Shown in pieces: positions 27,071 to 35,991 of a DNA stretch of 59,657 nucleotides. The number at the start of each line of letters is the position of its first letter. Positions within the stretch are counted from its first letter, which is position 1. The position numbers and the translations under genes were made by a program. The stretch comes from JARKQH01 sp964631605 (GTDB lineage Bacteria; Verrucomicrobiota; Verrucomicrobiia; Limisphaerales; UBA8199), in contig CAZVYG010000022.1 of the NCBI GenBank assembly GCA_964631605.1, positions 1 to 59,657 on the forward strand, given 5' to 3'. A model generated the notes under the pieces. That model did not search any database. It was not told the origin of the DNA and was given only the letters and a program-made list of their open reading frames with translations.

Positions 27071-28696
27071 ATGGAAGCGGTTGCCGATCGTCGGATAGAC
27101 ACGAATCTGGCCAGCCAGTTGTTGCTCGAGATGGCCCAAGAGAGGTCGCTGGATTTGCTCCTGCACAAACTGGTGCATCGAGCGGTTGCGCGGCCTGACA
27201 TGGCTTGCCTCCAGATTTGGCTGGTGGACAAAGGGGACCGCTGCGGCAACTGCCCGCGCCGGTCGCAGTGTTTGGATCAGGCTCGTTGTCTGCATCTGGT
27301 GGCCGGGGTGGGGAAATCGAGGTCGGGCGAGGTGGTTGAGGGTCCCCCGTTCTGTGATTCGGCCGAGCGCATGCCGCTGGGTTTCGGTTTGCTGGGGGAC
27401 GCGGCGGTTACCGGGCAGCAGGTCATGGTGCGGGATCTTTCCCAGGAACAAACCCAACTGGGCTTGGAATGGCTGGAGGGGGAGGGGGTAAAAGCCTGTG
27501 GTTTCACCCCCATTCAGTACAAGGGGGAAGTGCTCGGAGTGATGGCTGGCTTCGCCCGAGAGGTCGCCCCGGAAGAGGCGCGTCTTTGGGGCCGGATTTT
27601 TGCTGATCATATTGGAGCGGCGATTGCGAACGCGCGGGCGTTTGAGGAAATCGAGCGGCTGAAGGCGCAATTGGAACAACAGAATACGTATTTGCAGGAG
27701 GAAATTGTCGAAGCCAAGGCGTTTGGGAGCCTGGTGGGGCAAAGCGACGCTCTGCGACAAATCATCAGTCAAATTGACCTGGTGGCGCCCACCGACGCGT
27801 CGGTGCTCATCCTCGGCGAGACTGGCACCGGCAAGGACCTCGTCGCGCACGAAATCCACCGGCGGAGTCCGAGGAAAGACAAGCCGCTGGTGCGCGTCAA
27901 TTGCGCCTCGATCCCGCGGGAGCTTTACGAGAGTGAGTTTTTTGGGCATGTGAAGGGTGCGTTTACAGGGGCGCTGCGGGATCGGGCCGGCCGGTTCGAA
28001 ACCGCGGACGGTGGAACCTTGTTTTTGGACGAGGTTGGCGAGATTCCGTTGGAATTGCAGGGCAAACTGTTGCGGGTTCTGCAGGAGAAACGCTACGAGC
28101 GGGTGGGGGAGGACCGGACGCGAATGGCGGATGTGCGGATTATTGGGGCCACGAACCGGGATTTAAAAGCGGAGGTGGCGGCGGGACGATTTCGTCAGGA
28201 CCTTTACTATCGGCTGCATGTGTTCCCGATCCGGGTCGCCCCATTGAAGGAGCGGATGGAGGACATTCCGCTGCTGGCCCAGCATTTCATTGACCTCTCG
28301 GTGAAGGAATTGCGGTGTCCCAGGCCGAGGCTGACGCGCGCGGCCCTGGCACAACTTCAGGCCTACAGTTGGCCGGGGAACATTCGCGAATTGCGAAATG
28401 TGATCCAGCGCGCAGTGATCCTGGCGAGGGGAGGGCCTCTTCATTTTGACCTACCAACGGCTCAGCCGCCGTCCAGACCCAGTGCCCCCCGGAACCCGGC
28501 CGCTGACGGCGCGGCTCGAAAGTTTCTCACCGAAGTGGAAATGCAACAACGCGAGCGGGACAATCTGGTTGCCGCGTTGGAGGCGGCTCATTGGAAGGTG
28601 ATGGGAAGCGGGGGCGCAGCAGAGCTCCTGGGCATCAAGCCCACCACGCTTTTCTCACGGATGAAGAAGCTCGGGCTTTCCAAACCGGCCCGCTGA
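27071..28696 (+). CDS. Sigma-54-dependent transcriptional activator with GAF and four-cysteine motif
   Basis: NtrC-class enhancer-binding protein, 541 residues from the ATG at 27071, which follows GGTGGG; upstream in-frame codons lie in AT-rich non-coding-like DNA. The N-terminal GAF sensor (about 1-205) contains Cys58, 61, 67 and 73 in RCGNCPRRSQCLDQARC, a CX2CX5CX5C pattern compatible with metal or Fe-S binding. The AAA+ domain has Walker A GETGTGKD (about 250), the sigma-54 contact loop GAFTGA (about 296-301), and FLDEVGEIPL. A Fis-type helix-turn-helix closes the protein (GGAAELLGIKPTTLFSRMKKL). Targets are unknown; neighbouring candidates are the divergent thioredoxin/RND genes. No clear -24/-12 promoter was found in the window. 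Confidence 0.93.
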   Translation: MEAVADRRIDTNLASQLLLEMAQERSLDLLLHKLVHRAVARPDMACLQIWLVDKGDRCGNCPRRSQCLDQARCLHLVAGVGKSRSGEVVEGPPFCDSAERMPLGFGLLGDAAVTGQQVMVRDLSQEQTQLGLEWLEGEGVKACGFTPIQYKGEVLGVMAGFAREVAPEEARLWGRIFADHIGAAIANARAFEEIERLKAQLEQQNTYLQEEIVEAKAFGSLVGQSDALRQIISQIDLVAPTDASVLILGETGTGKDLVAHEIHRRSPRKDKPLVRVNCASIPRELYESEFFGHVKGAFTGALRDRAGRFETADGGTLFLDEVGEIPLELQGKLLRVLQEKRYERVGEDRTRMADVRIIGATNRDLKAEVAAGRFRQDLYYRLHVFPIRVAPLKERMEDIPLLAQHFIDLSVKELRCPRPRLTRAALAQLQAYSWPGNIRELRNVIQRAVILARGGPLHFDLPTAQPPSRPSAPRNPAADGAARKFLTEVEMQQRERDNLVAALEAAHWKVMGSGGAAELLGIKPTTLFSRMKKLGLSKPAR

Positions 28697-28723
28697 AACT
28701 TTCCGGGGGGAAGCCGCCGCAGT

Positions 28724-29971
28724 TCAGAAGCTGATCGAGGTCAGGAGGTCGCGGTGGGCATGGACCTTCTCGAATGCCCGGGCGATGTCCTCCATATCCG
28801 AAGCACTGCCCAGGAGGAGGCTCTGCTCGAGCCAGGCGCCCTGCTCCTGACAAATCTTCTGGCAATTCGGGCAGCAGACCTTGCTGTAATCGAGCCGGGC
28901 ACGAACGCCGGCCAGGTAGGGTCCGAAGGCCCGGTTGAGGAACAGCGGCTGGCGATAGAGCGGCAGAGCGTAACCGGCGCACACGGGGATTCCCTCGGCC
29001 TGGAGCGCCCTCAAGACAGGTTCGCGAGGGGCGCCGAAAGTATGCGGCTCGAGGCGGAATAAGAACAAGTGGTAGCTGTGGCGAGTGCATTCCGGGCCGC
29101 GGCGCTGCGGAACAACGCCGGGAATCCGGGCGAGCCGGGAGGCCAGCCATTGGCCGTTGCGGTCGCGCGTGGCGGTTTGCTCGAGCAGCCGGTCGAGTTG
29201 AGCGTTGAGGACGGCGCCCTGGAACTCGCCGAGGCGGTAATTGCCGGACATCACGTGGTGTTCATACCAGACCCCGCCGGGGAGGCGCCCGCAATTGTGG
29301 ATCGAGCGACAGGCCTCCGCCAGCGCATCATCCGAGGTGCAGACGATGCCGCCCTCCCCGCAGGTAAGGTTCTTGCTGGACTGGAAGGAAAAGGAGCTGA
29401 GGTGCCCGAGCGAGCCGATCGGCGCACCTTTGTAGGAGGCGCCGTGGGCATGAGCCGCATCTTCGATCACAAGGAGGTTGTGTTTGCGGGCGATGGCCAT
29501 GAGCCGATCCATATCCGCGGGCAGGCCGCCCATGTGGACCGGGATGAGGGCGCGGGTGCGCGGAGTGATGGCGCGTTCGACAGCCGCGGGGTCAAGGTTG
29601 AAGGTCTCCAGGTCAATGTCGGCGAAGACGGGAACGGCGTTGGCTTCGACCACCGCCGAAGCCGTGGCCAGGAAGGTGTAAGGGGGGACAATCACCTCCG
29701 CTTCGGCCGGAACACCGCCGGCCATCAACGCAATCCGCAACGAGACGGTGCCGTTCACCACTCCGATGCCGTGTTTGCAACCATGCATCGCCGCAAAACG
29801 CCGCTCAAATTCAGCGACCTCGTCGCCGTGCAGCTTCCCCCACTTGCCGCTGCGCAACACGCGCAGCAGCCGCTCCTCTTCCGGCGCACCAAAGACGGGC
29901 CAGTGGGGAAAAGGCATGTCCCGGAGGCTCCTGCCGCCCAAGAGCGCCAGCGATTCCGATGGATTGTTCAT
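28724..29971 (-). CDS. DegT/DnrJ/EryC1-family PLP aminotransferase (cytoplasmic)
   Basis: Sugar aminotransferase-like protein of 415 residues. Fold-type I residues are visible: Asp171 in VIEDAAHAHGA (pyridine N contact), Lys200 in FSFQSSKNLTCGEGG (Schiff base), and the PPYTFLATASAV segment. Members transaminate nucleotide-linked keto sugars or act as dehydratases; the substrate is not evident. No signal peptide. A paralogue with a Tat signal lies at 31612, and the two flank a secreted propeller protein. It converges with the sigma-54 activator (27-bp gap). Confidence 0.93.
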   Translation of the reverse strand: MNNPSESLALLGGRSLRDMPFPHWPVFGAPEEERLLRVLRSGKWGKLHGDEVAEFERRFAAMHGCKHGIGVVNGTVSLRIALMAGGVPAEAEVIVPPYTFLATASAVVEANAVPVFADIDLETFNLDPAAVERAITPRTRALIPVHMGGLPADMDRLMAIARKHNLLVIEDAAHAHGASYKGAPIGSLGHLSSFSFQSSKNLTCGEGGIVCTSDDALAEACRSIHNCGRLPGGVWYEHHVMSGNYRLGEFQGAVLNAQLDRLLEQTATRDRNGQWLASRLARIPGVVPQRRGPECTRHSYHLFLFRLEPHTFGAPREPVLRALQAEGIPVCAGYALPLYRQPLFLNRAFGPYLAGVRARLDYSKVCCPNCQKICQEQGAWLEQSLLLGSASDMEDIARAFEKVHAHRDLLTSISF

Positions 29972-30169
29972 GGTTGTTTGAAGTTAGGTGGCCCCCTTGG
30001 GTGCGTCAATCTCGTCACCGTTGAACCGTCCGGGATGAACCCGATGGCGCGAGTTCAGGCCATGGCCCTGCGCCCTGGCGCGGGCGTCGCCCAAATACGC
30101 TCGACAGGGGGCGGGGTTCTTATCAAAATGGGTCCTGTGCTTTCGGTAATAATGGACCAGAAACCAACC

Positions 30170-31555
30170 ATGAGCCCTGTGAGAATCCTCCATTTCCTAA
30201 CCCCTGTTGTCTTAGCCGCCACTGTGGCGTCTGTCTGTGCCGCCGCGCCCGGCGCCCTGGTTGTCCCGGATGGCAAAGCCTATAGAGGCAAGAAGATCAT
30301 CGCCCAAACCTACAACTCGGGTTTTGCGCTGGGGCACGACAGCTACAATGCGATGGGCACGGGCAGCGACGGCAGGATCTACTATGTCCTCAGTTCCGAG
30401 AATATTGATCAGGGGGCGCGGATGTTCTCCTTCGACCCGAAGACCCGGCGGATTAAAGAACTGGGCGACCTTACGGAGGCGTGTGGCGAGAAGGGGCTTA
30501 AAGCCATCCCGCAAGGCAAGAGCCATGTCAACTTTGTTGAAATGGACCGCAAACTCTTCTTCGCCACGCACGTGGGCGTTTACAGCATCATTGACGGCAA
30601 GGAAACCCTGGGCGTGCCGCCTCCGGGCTACAAGCCTTATCCGGGGGGGCACCTGCTGTCGTATGATTTGCGATCCGGAAAGTTCGAGGACTACGGCATT
30701 GCCCCCAATCGGGAGGGGGTGCTGACCTTCAACATGGATACCCGGCGGGGGCGGATGTTTGCTTTGACCTGGCCCAGCGGCATTTTCTTCCGCTACGACC
30801 TCGCGACCCGGCAGCAACGGAGCTTTGGGAAAATGTGCGCGGACGGGGAAGATGGCGTGGGCCCGACCTACCGGACCGTGTGCCGCTCGATCGCGGTGGA
30901 CCTCGACGACGGTTCGGCCTACTTCACCACCTCGGAAGGGACCATTCTGAGGTATGATGCGCGGACCGACAGCGTCGCGCCGGTGGCCGGCGAGGACATG
31001 AAGAAGGACTACTTCGGTTGGTATGATCCCACGTCGCCGGGGCACATGGGGTACAACTGGAGGCAGGTGTTCTGGCGGGCCAAGGACAAGATGATTTATG
31101 GAGTTCACGGCAATTCCGGGTACCTGTTCCGGTTCGATCCGCGGGCGCCGCGCCTGGAGTTGCTGGAGCGGATCACCTCGGAGCCTTCGAGGCGCTGCGG
31201 CATGTTTGACCAGTTTAGTTACGGCTACCTGGGTTTTGCCCTCGGCCCGGACCACAAAACGATTCATTATCTGACCGGCGGCCCCATCTACATTGACGGC
31301 AAGCGGCTCGCGGGAAAAGCCAGCACGGCGATGGGCGAGGCAAAAGGCCTGGAGAATTTACACCTGGTTACTTACGATCTGGAAAAGCATCGCTATACGG
31401 ACCACGGCGCGGTCTTTTACCCGGACGGCCAGCGCCCCTTGTACGTCAACGCCATTGCCCTGGGCCGCGATGGCATGGTCTATACCCTGCCGCGAATCAC
31501 GGAAAATGGCAAAACGCGGTCGGACCTCGTTGCTTTTCCGGGTCCGCTCAAATGA
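30170..31555 (+). CDS. Secreted beta-propeller-like protein, unknown function
   Basis: 461 residues from the ATG chosen because it opens a clean signal peptide (VRILHFLTPVVLAATVASVCAAA). A long in-frame extension upstream to 29069 overlaps the divergent aminotransferase and is rejected. The body has repeated blade-like strands: GTGSDGRIYYVLS, MFSFDPKTRRIKELGDL, HLLSYDLRSGKFEDYG, IFFRYDLATRQQRSFG, TILRYDARTDSVAPV, LFRFDPRAPRLELLERI. These resemble seven-bladed propellers such as SMP-30-like or cell-surface proteins. Probably periplasmic. It sits 56 nt before the Tat-exported aminotransferase and may be co-transcribed with it. I do not recognise a specific family. Confidence 0.8.
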   Translation: MSPVRILHFLTPVVLAATVASVCAAAPGALVVPDGKAYRGKKIIAQTYNSGFALGHDSYNAMGTGSDGRIYYVLSSENIDQGARMFSFDPKTRRIKELGDLTEACGEKGLKAIPQGKSHVNFVEMDRKLFFATHVGVYSIIDGKETLGVPPPGYKPYPGGHLLSYDLRSGKFEDYGIAPNREGVLTFNMDTRRGRMFALTWPSGIFFRYDLATRQQRSFGKMCADGEDGVGPTYRTVCRSIAVDLDDGSAYFTTSEGTILRYDARTDSVAPVAGEDMKKDYFGWYDPTSPGHMGYNWRQVFWRAKDKMIYGVHGNSGYLFRFDPRAPRLELLERITSEPSRRCGMFDQFSYGYLGFALGPDHKTIHYLTGGPIYIDGKRLAGKASTAMGEAKGLENLHLVTYDLEKHRYTDHGAVFYPDGQRPLYVNAIALGRDGMVYTLPRITENGKTRSDLVAFPGPLK

Positions 31556-31611
31556 AGCCATGACCCAACGAAACGCAAGAACCGTAACCTTCACCCCTTG
31601 AGCTACTCTTT

Positions 31612-32931
31612 ATGAAACCCCATTCACGCCGCACTTTCATCAAAACTGGAGCGGTCGCCACCGCCGGGCTGACGCTGGCCGATTACGCTTTTGCCGCGCC
31701 CCCGGTCGAGAAACTGGCCCTGGCCGGCGGTCCCAAGACCGTCACCGTTGCCAGCGCGCGCCTGGGCGCCTTGACCAAATGGCCCCGGTATGGGGAGGCG
31801 GAGAAGAAAGCGCTTTGCGATTTGCTGGACAACAACCAGTTTTACCAGGAACTGCCGCTGTTCGAGAAAGAATGGAAGGAATACACCCAGGCCCCGTTCG
31901 TAAAAGCGCACATGAACGGCAGCAGCGCCCTGACGAGCATGTATTTCGCGTTGGACCTGCCGCCGGGGAGCGAAATCATGGTCCCCTCGTACACGTTTGT
32001 GACCGCCTCGCTGGCCATGCGGTTTTTCGATTACGTGCCGGTTTTCATAGACATTGATCCCAAGACCGCCACGTTCGACCTTGAGGATGCGAAGCGCAAG
32101 CTGACGCCGCGCACGCGGGCGGTCGAGGTGATGCATTCCTGGGGGCTGCCCTGCCAGTTGGACAGCATCGGGGCGTGGGCGCAGGAGAAAGGTTTGATGC
32201 TGCTCGAGGATGCGGCGCATGCGCACGGCGCTTCGATGCAGGGGAGGAAAATGGGCACGTGGGGGACGATGGGCATTTACAGTTTCCAAACCAGCAAGGT
32301 GATGCCCTGCGTGGAGGGAGGCATGGGGATGTATCAAAACCGGGAACATTACGAGCGCGCGGCGGCCTTTGGAGAATACACCGATCCCGCGAAGTTCCCG
32401 AAAGACAGCCCGGTTCGCGCTTACGAAGGGACGGGCTTTGGCCAGAAATACCGCATTCATCCGCTGGCCGCCGCCTTGGGCCGGCAACAACTCAAGAGCC
32501 TGGACCGGCTCAACGCCCTGGTCGAAAAGAATGTCAAAGCCATGAACCGTCACCTCACGGAACTGGAGGGGGTCAGCGAGCCGCTTTGCCGCCCCGACCA
32601 GCAGCGTGTGTATTACCATCGGAACCTGCTGTTTGTGGATTTCAAGGCGCTGGGTTTCTCGCGGGAAGCTCTAATCCGGGCGCTGAAGGCCGAGGGCGTG
32701 GACGTCAACTTCTGGGACTACCCCGAGCAACACAAGCTGAAGATCTACTCCGAGGCCAAATGGTGGCATCATCCACCGGTCATTCCCGCCTCGATGCCGG
32801 GCAACGCCTACGTGAACGCCAACCACATCTTCCTTCCCCTCTTTTACGAGGAAGCGCCGGATGTGATTGAGCAATACGTCAAGGCCTTTCAAAAAGTCTG
32901 GAGCCATCGCAAAGAGCTGGCGCAGGCTTAG
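31612..32931 (+). CDS. DegT/DnrJ/EryC1-family PLP enzyme with twin-arginine signal
   Basis: 439 residues. The N-terminus is a textbook Tat signal: SRRTFIKTGAVATAGLTLA, ending near AFAAP (about residue 30). The catalytic fold is otherwise complete: Asp200 in LLEDAAHAHGAS, Lys229 in YSFQTSKVMPC, and PSYTFVTASLA. Export through Tat fits a protein folded with its cofactor (PLP) already bound. The physiological reason for a periplasmic aminotransferase is unknown; homologues with this signal may modify surface sugars. It follows the propeller gene and converges with the phosphatase gene. Confidence 0.9.
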   Translation: MKPHSRRTFIKTGAVATAGLTLADYAFAAPPVEKLALAGGPKTVTVASARLGALTKWPRYGEAEKKALCDLLDNNQFYQELPLFEKEWKEYTQAPFVKAHMNGSSALTSMYFALDLPPGSEIMVPSYTFVTASLAMRFFDYVPVFIDIDPKTATFDLEDAKRKLTPRTRAVEVMHSWGLPCQLDSIGAWAQEKGLMLLEDAAHAHGASMQGRKMGTWGTMGIYSFQTSKVMPCVEGGMGMYQNREHYERAAAFGEYTDPAKFPKDSPVRAYEGTGFGQKYRIHPLAAALGRQQLKSLDRLNALVEKNVKAMNRHLTELEGVSEPLCRPDQQRVYYHRNLLFVDFKALGFSREALIRALKAEGVDVNFWDYPEQHKLKIYSEAKWWHHPPVIPASMPGNAYVNANHIFLPLFYEEAPDVIEQYVKAFQKVWSHRKELAQA

Positions 32932-32979
32932 GCGCTTTGGACCCGGCGCCCCAGCCGCGCCCGCTCGAAACCACCGGCT

Positions 32980-34200
32980 TCAAACAAACTGGACTCGGGT
33001 TTCTTTCAGGCAGCGCGTTTCCAGCAGTGCGGCGATGCGCCGGACGATGTTCCGGCGCAAATCCAGCTCGACGGGAACGTTGGGATCCTGGTGAGCCTCG
33101 TTGATGCGCGTGCCGACGAGGAAATGCACCACGTCGCTGCCCAGCATCAACTCGAGCAAATCCCCCGCCGGGTTTTTCGGCCTCAGCTCCCCCGCTCCGC
33201 GTTCGAGCAGCTCCGCCACCCGCGCCAGGGTCATGGTGCCTTCGGTGACCAGGTCAACCCCGTCCATGCGGGCGGCGGGGGGAATCTCCGCATCCAGATG
33301 ATCCAGCAGGCTCACGACCGGCCGGTTCAACAGGCGGGAAACGATATTGGCGGTGGTTCCGCCGCAGATGACTTTGCGGCCCGGGAAATGAAGAACTTGC
33401 TCGGCCAATTCGCCGTCGCGCTCCCGGGCAAACGGCGGTCCGGTGATCACCAGCAGGCGCCGGGGACGCCGATAATAAATCACGCCGCAGGTCATGTCGT
33501 CTTTGGGTCGTCCCGCGTCATTGAACAAAGCCTCGTCCACCAGCTTGCGGGCCAGCTCGTGGGAGGAAAGTTCCGGGGCGCGGGCGATCTGGGCCCGGAC
33601 AAAACGGGTGACGCTCTCCGCCCCCCAGCCCAGAGGCAGCCCTTGGCATCCGAGGCCGGATTGGGTGATGCCGTCGGAAACACAAACAATCCGGTCACCC
33701 AGCCGGACGTCGAATTCCGAGTAATGAAGAACGCGGTCGCGCCAATTCTCGAGCGTGATGGCGGTTCGCTGGAGGCTCAACGGTTGGTCGCCGCGAAGGA
33801 GCAGCAGCGGCGGGTTGCCATGCTCGATCACGCGGGTGTGGCCGTCCTCGTGGAGGTCCACGATGGTGAAGGTGGAGTAGCTGATTTTTCGCACCTCGCA
33901 CACGGGCAGGGTGTTCATGATGGTTTGGGCGCTCTGCCGGACATCCACAAAGGCGGAGGTGTAGCGCAGGGCCATGGTGGCCGTGAGATTGGCAAGGACC
34001 CCCGCTTTGACTCCACTGCCAAGACCGTCGGAAAGGACCAGGATGATCCGCCCTTCCTCCCGCAGCCGCCGGGAGAGGATGACGTCGCCGGAAACGACCT
34101 GCCCCCCCTTGGCGCGCTGGCAAAAGTCAACGTCAATGAAGCTATCGGCGCCAGGACCAGGGGCTGGCGGGTAAAGGGGGCAGACGCTGGAAGGGAGCAT
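32980..34200 (-). CDS. PP2C/SpoIIE-type serine phosphatase, last gene of the hydrogenase operon
   Basis: 406 residues from the ATG at 34200; a TTG at 34221, two bases before the HydS stop, is possible. The N-terminal half is a SpoIIE/PP2C domain: GADSFIDVDFCQRAKGGQVVSGD, LVLSDGLGSGVKAG (metal-binding Asp and Gly pair), then LGDRIVCVSDGIT and the late Asp in KDDMTCGVIYYR. The C-terminal part (about 255-406) is a separate region without a recognised motif (VICGGTTANIVSRLLNRP), which may bind a ligand or partner. In other bacteria such phosphatases sit beside sensory [FeFe]-hydrogenases, so it is the likely output partner of the HydS-like protein. Inference from context. Confidence 0.87.
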   Translation of the reverse strand: MLPSSVCPLYPPAPGPGADSFIDVDFCQRAKGGQVVSGDVILSRRLREEGRIILVLSDGLGSGVKAGVLANLTATMALRYTSAFVDVRQSAQTIMNTLPVCEVRKISYSTFTIVDLHEDGHTRVIEHGNPPLLLLRGDQPLSLQRTAITLENWRDRVLHYSEFDVRLGDRIVCVSDGITQSGLGCQGLPLGWGAESVTRFVRAQIARAPELSSHELARKLVDEALFNDAGRPKDDMTCGVIYYRRPRRLLVITGPPFARERDGELAEQVLHFPGRKVICGGTTANIVSRLLNRPVVSLLDHLDAEIPPAARMDGVDLVTEGTMTLARVAELLERGAGELRPKNPAGDLLELMLGSDVVHFLVGTRINEAHQDPNVPVELDLRRNIVRRIAALLETRCLKETRVQFV

Positions 34201-34221
34201 GGGCAGCCGGTGCGGTAACAA

Positions 34222-35991
34222 TCAGCGTTTGTACAACGTCCGCCAATCCCGTTCCTGACGCGGCTCCTCGGGTTTGGCGGGCGTGAAGGATTCGATGATC
34301 GAGTTGAGGGTGATTTCCGATTCGGCGGCGTTTTCGCCCAGCAATCGGGCGATTTCCTGGGTCGTGGCGAGGCTGCGCTGGATGACCTCCCGCGCCTTGG
34401 AAATGACTTGTTCCTTGCGGACGGCGGGTTCGGTGATGTCCTGCAAAATGCCGCCCACGACCGAGTGCTTTTCAATGGTGAAGATCGTGGCGTGGAAGAT
34501 GGCGTTCTGGTGGCGGAGATCGCGCTCGACCACCTCCTGACCGCTCTTGAGCACACTGTGGAACAGGGCGGCAAACGGCATGACTTCGGCCAGCAGTACT
34601 CCCTCCAAGGACGGCGCCCCGCCCTCGGCGGGAGCGTTCTCGCGGCCGAAAAGCCTGGCAAAGGCGCCATTGAACTCGAGGATGCGCATTGCCTCGTTCA
34701 CAATCACCACCGCCGAGGGCATTTTCTGCAGCAGGGCATTGGCCTTCTTGAGGGCGAGTTTGCGCATGTAGGTCACGCACATCGAACGCTCGGCTTTCCG
34801 GCTGACAAGCGCCTCGGCAAAGGCCCGGCACGAGTCGTAGCCGCAGCCACCGCAATTGAGCTCGTCTTCGCGCGAGAATTTTCCGACCAAACGCAACGCC
34901 TCGCGGATTTGGCTGTCCGGAAAGCGCAAGGGAGCGGCGGCTGCCGCCTGAACAGGCGCGGTAAGGTCCAGTCGCGGTGGTCGCGGCAGGGCAACGGGCG
35001 GCGTCCGGCCGTAACGCAGGACGCGGCCCCGTTTGCCGGCCGTGCCGCTGCGCTTGGCAGCGCGGGGACCGTTCACGCACCCCCCCTCGCAGGCCAGTAA
35101 TTCGAGGAACAGGCCGCCGTCGCGGGGTGGGTCCTCCAAACCCTCAATCGCTTTTTCGATCGCCCGAATGCCGGAGAAGGCCATGAACGAGCAGTCGTTG
35201 ACCGCGCAGACCGACTTCATGCCGGCGATCATCCCTCCGTCCACCGCGTACCAGGCGCCTTCGGCCGCGCGCTCCGGCACAAAATCATCGCCGGTTTCTT
35301 CGGTCAGCGACCCGGGGCTGATGTTTTCCTGTTCCCACCACCGCCGCAGGTCGGCGAACGTGAGCGCCACATCCAGCAGTTCCGGGTGAGCCGCCGCCTC
35401 GAGTTTCTTGGCGATGCACGGCCCGATGAACACGATGCCGATCCCGGAGCCATAGTGCTCCCGGAGCAGCTTGCAGTGCGTCAACAAGGGGGACATCAAC
35501 GCGGTAAGCCGCGCCGAATCCCGTGGCCGATGCCGCTGCAAATAGGTCACGACCGTCGGACAGGCCGACGAGAACAGCACCCGGCTCGGATCGGCAGCCA
35601 GCGAGGCGGCGGCGTGCGCGGAGACCTGCTGCGCCCCGAGCGCGGTTTCCGAGACCCCGGCAAAACCAAGGCGCTTGAGCGCGCGGATGATTTGACCGGG
35701 CCGCCAGTCGGGAAATTCGCTGACAAAAGACGGGGCCAGCGAAACGAAAATGCGGCGTTGGGAGGCGAGCAACTGGCGCGCCTGGGGGAGGTCGTCGCGG
35801 ACGCGTTTGGCGTTGTTGGGGCAGACCTCGACGCACTGGCCGCAGTAGATGCAAAGCTCGGGAATCACCGAGGCGTAACCCCCTTCGATTTTGATCGCCT
35901 TGACCGGACAGTGCCGGACACACTTGTAACAGTCCTGGCATTCGCGCTTCTCGGTGTAGATGGCAGTACTGGCAGGACGATCGGGTGTCAT
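34222..35991 (-). CDS. hydS: Putative sensory [FeFe]-hydrogenase with PAS domain (HydS type)
   Basis: 589 residues; ATG chosen because it overlaps the hydE stop (ATGA) and follows GGAGG (a TTG at 36006 would add 5 residues). Order: two [4Fe-4S] ferredoxin motifs (Cys18, 21, 24, 28 and 47, 50, 53, 57), a shortened H-cluster domain, a four-cysteine cluster (Cys380, 383, 388, 405), then a PAS domain (about 420-520). H-cluster ligands are kept: Cys144 in SSACP, Cys192 in GPCIAKK, Cys301 and Cys305 in ACEGGC. The proton-relay cysteine of TSCCP is Ala143. The same replacement is reported for the sensory enzyme of Thermotoga maritima. Probably signals H2 or redox state to the adjacent phosphatase rather than turning over H2 fast. 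Confidence 0.9.
   Translation of the reverse strand: MTPDRPASTAIYTEKRECQDCYKCVRHCPVKAIKIEGGYASVIPELCIYCGQCVEVCPNNAKRVRDDLPQARQLLASQRRIFVSLAPSFVSEFPDWRPGQIIRALKRLGFAGVSETALGAQQVSAHAAASLAADPSRVLFSSACPTVVTYLQRHRPRDSARLTALMSPLLTHCKLLREHYGSGIGIVFIGPCIAKKLEAAAHPELLDVALTFADLRRWWEQENISPGSLTEETGDDFVPERAAEGAWYAVDGGMIAGMKSVCAVNDCSFMAFSGIRAIEKAIEGLEDPPRDGGLFLELLACEGGCVNGPRAAKRSGTAGKRGRVLRYGRTPPVALPRPPRLDLTAPVQAAAAAPLRFPDSQIREALRLVGKFSREDELNCGGCGYDSCRAFAEALVSRKAERSMCVTYMRKLALKKANALLQKMPSAVVIVNEAMRILEFNGAFARLFGRENAPAEGGAPSLEGVLLAEVMPFAALFHSVLKSGQEVVERDLRHQNAIFHATIFTIEKHSVVGGILQDITEPAVRKEQVISKAREVIQRSLATTQEIARLLGENAAESEITLNSIIESFTPAKPEEPRQERDWRTLYKR

Noticed and set aside
29069..30169. N-terminal extension of the propeller protein
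   Set aside because: Overlaps the divergent aminotransferase and would put the signal peptide in the middle of the protein.
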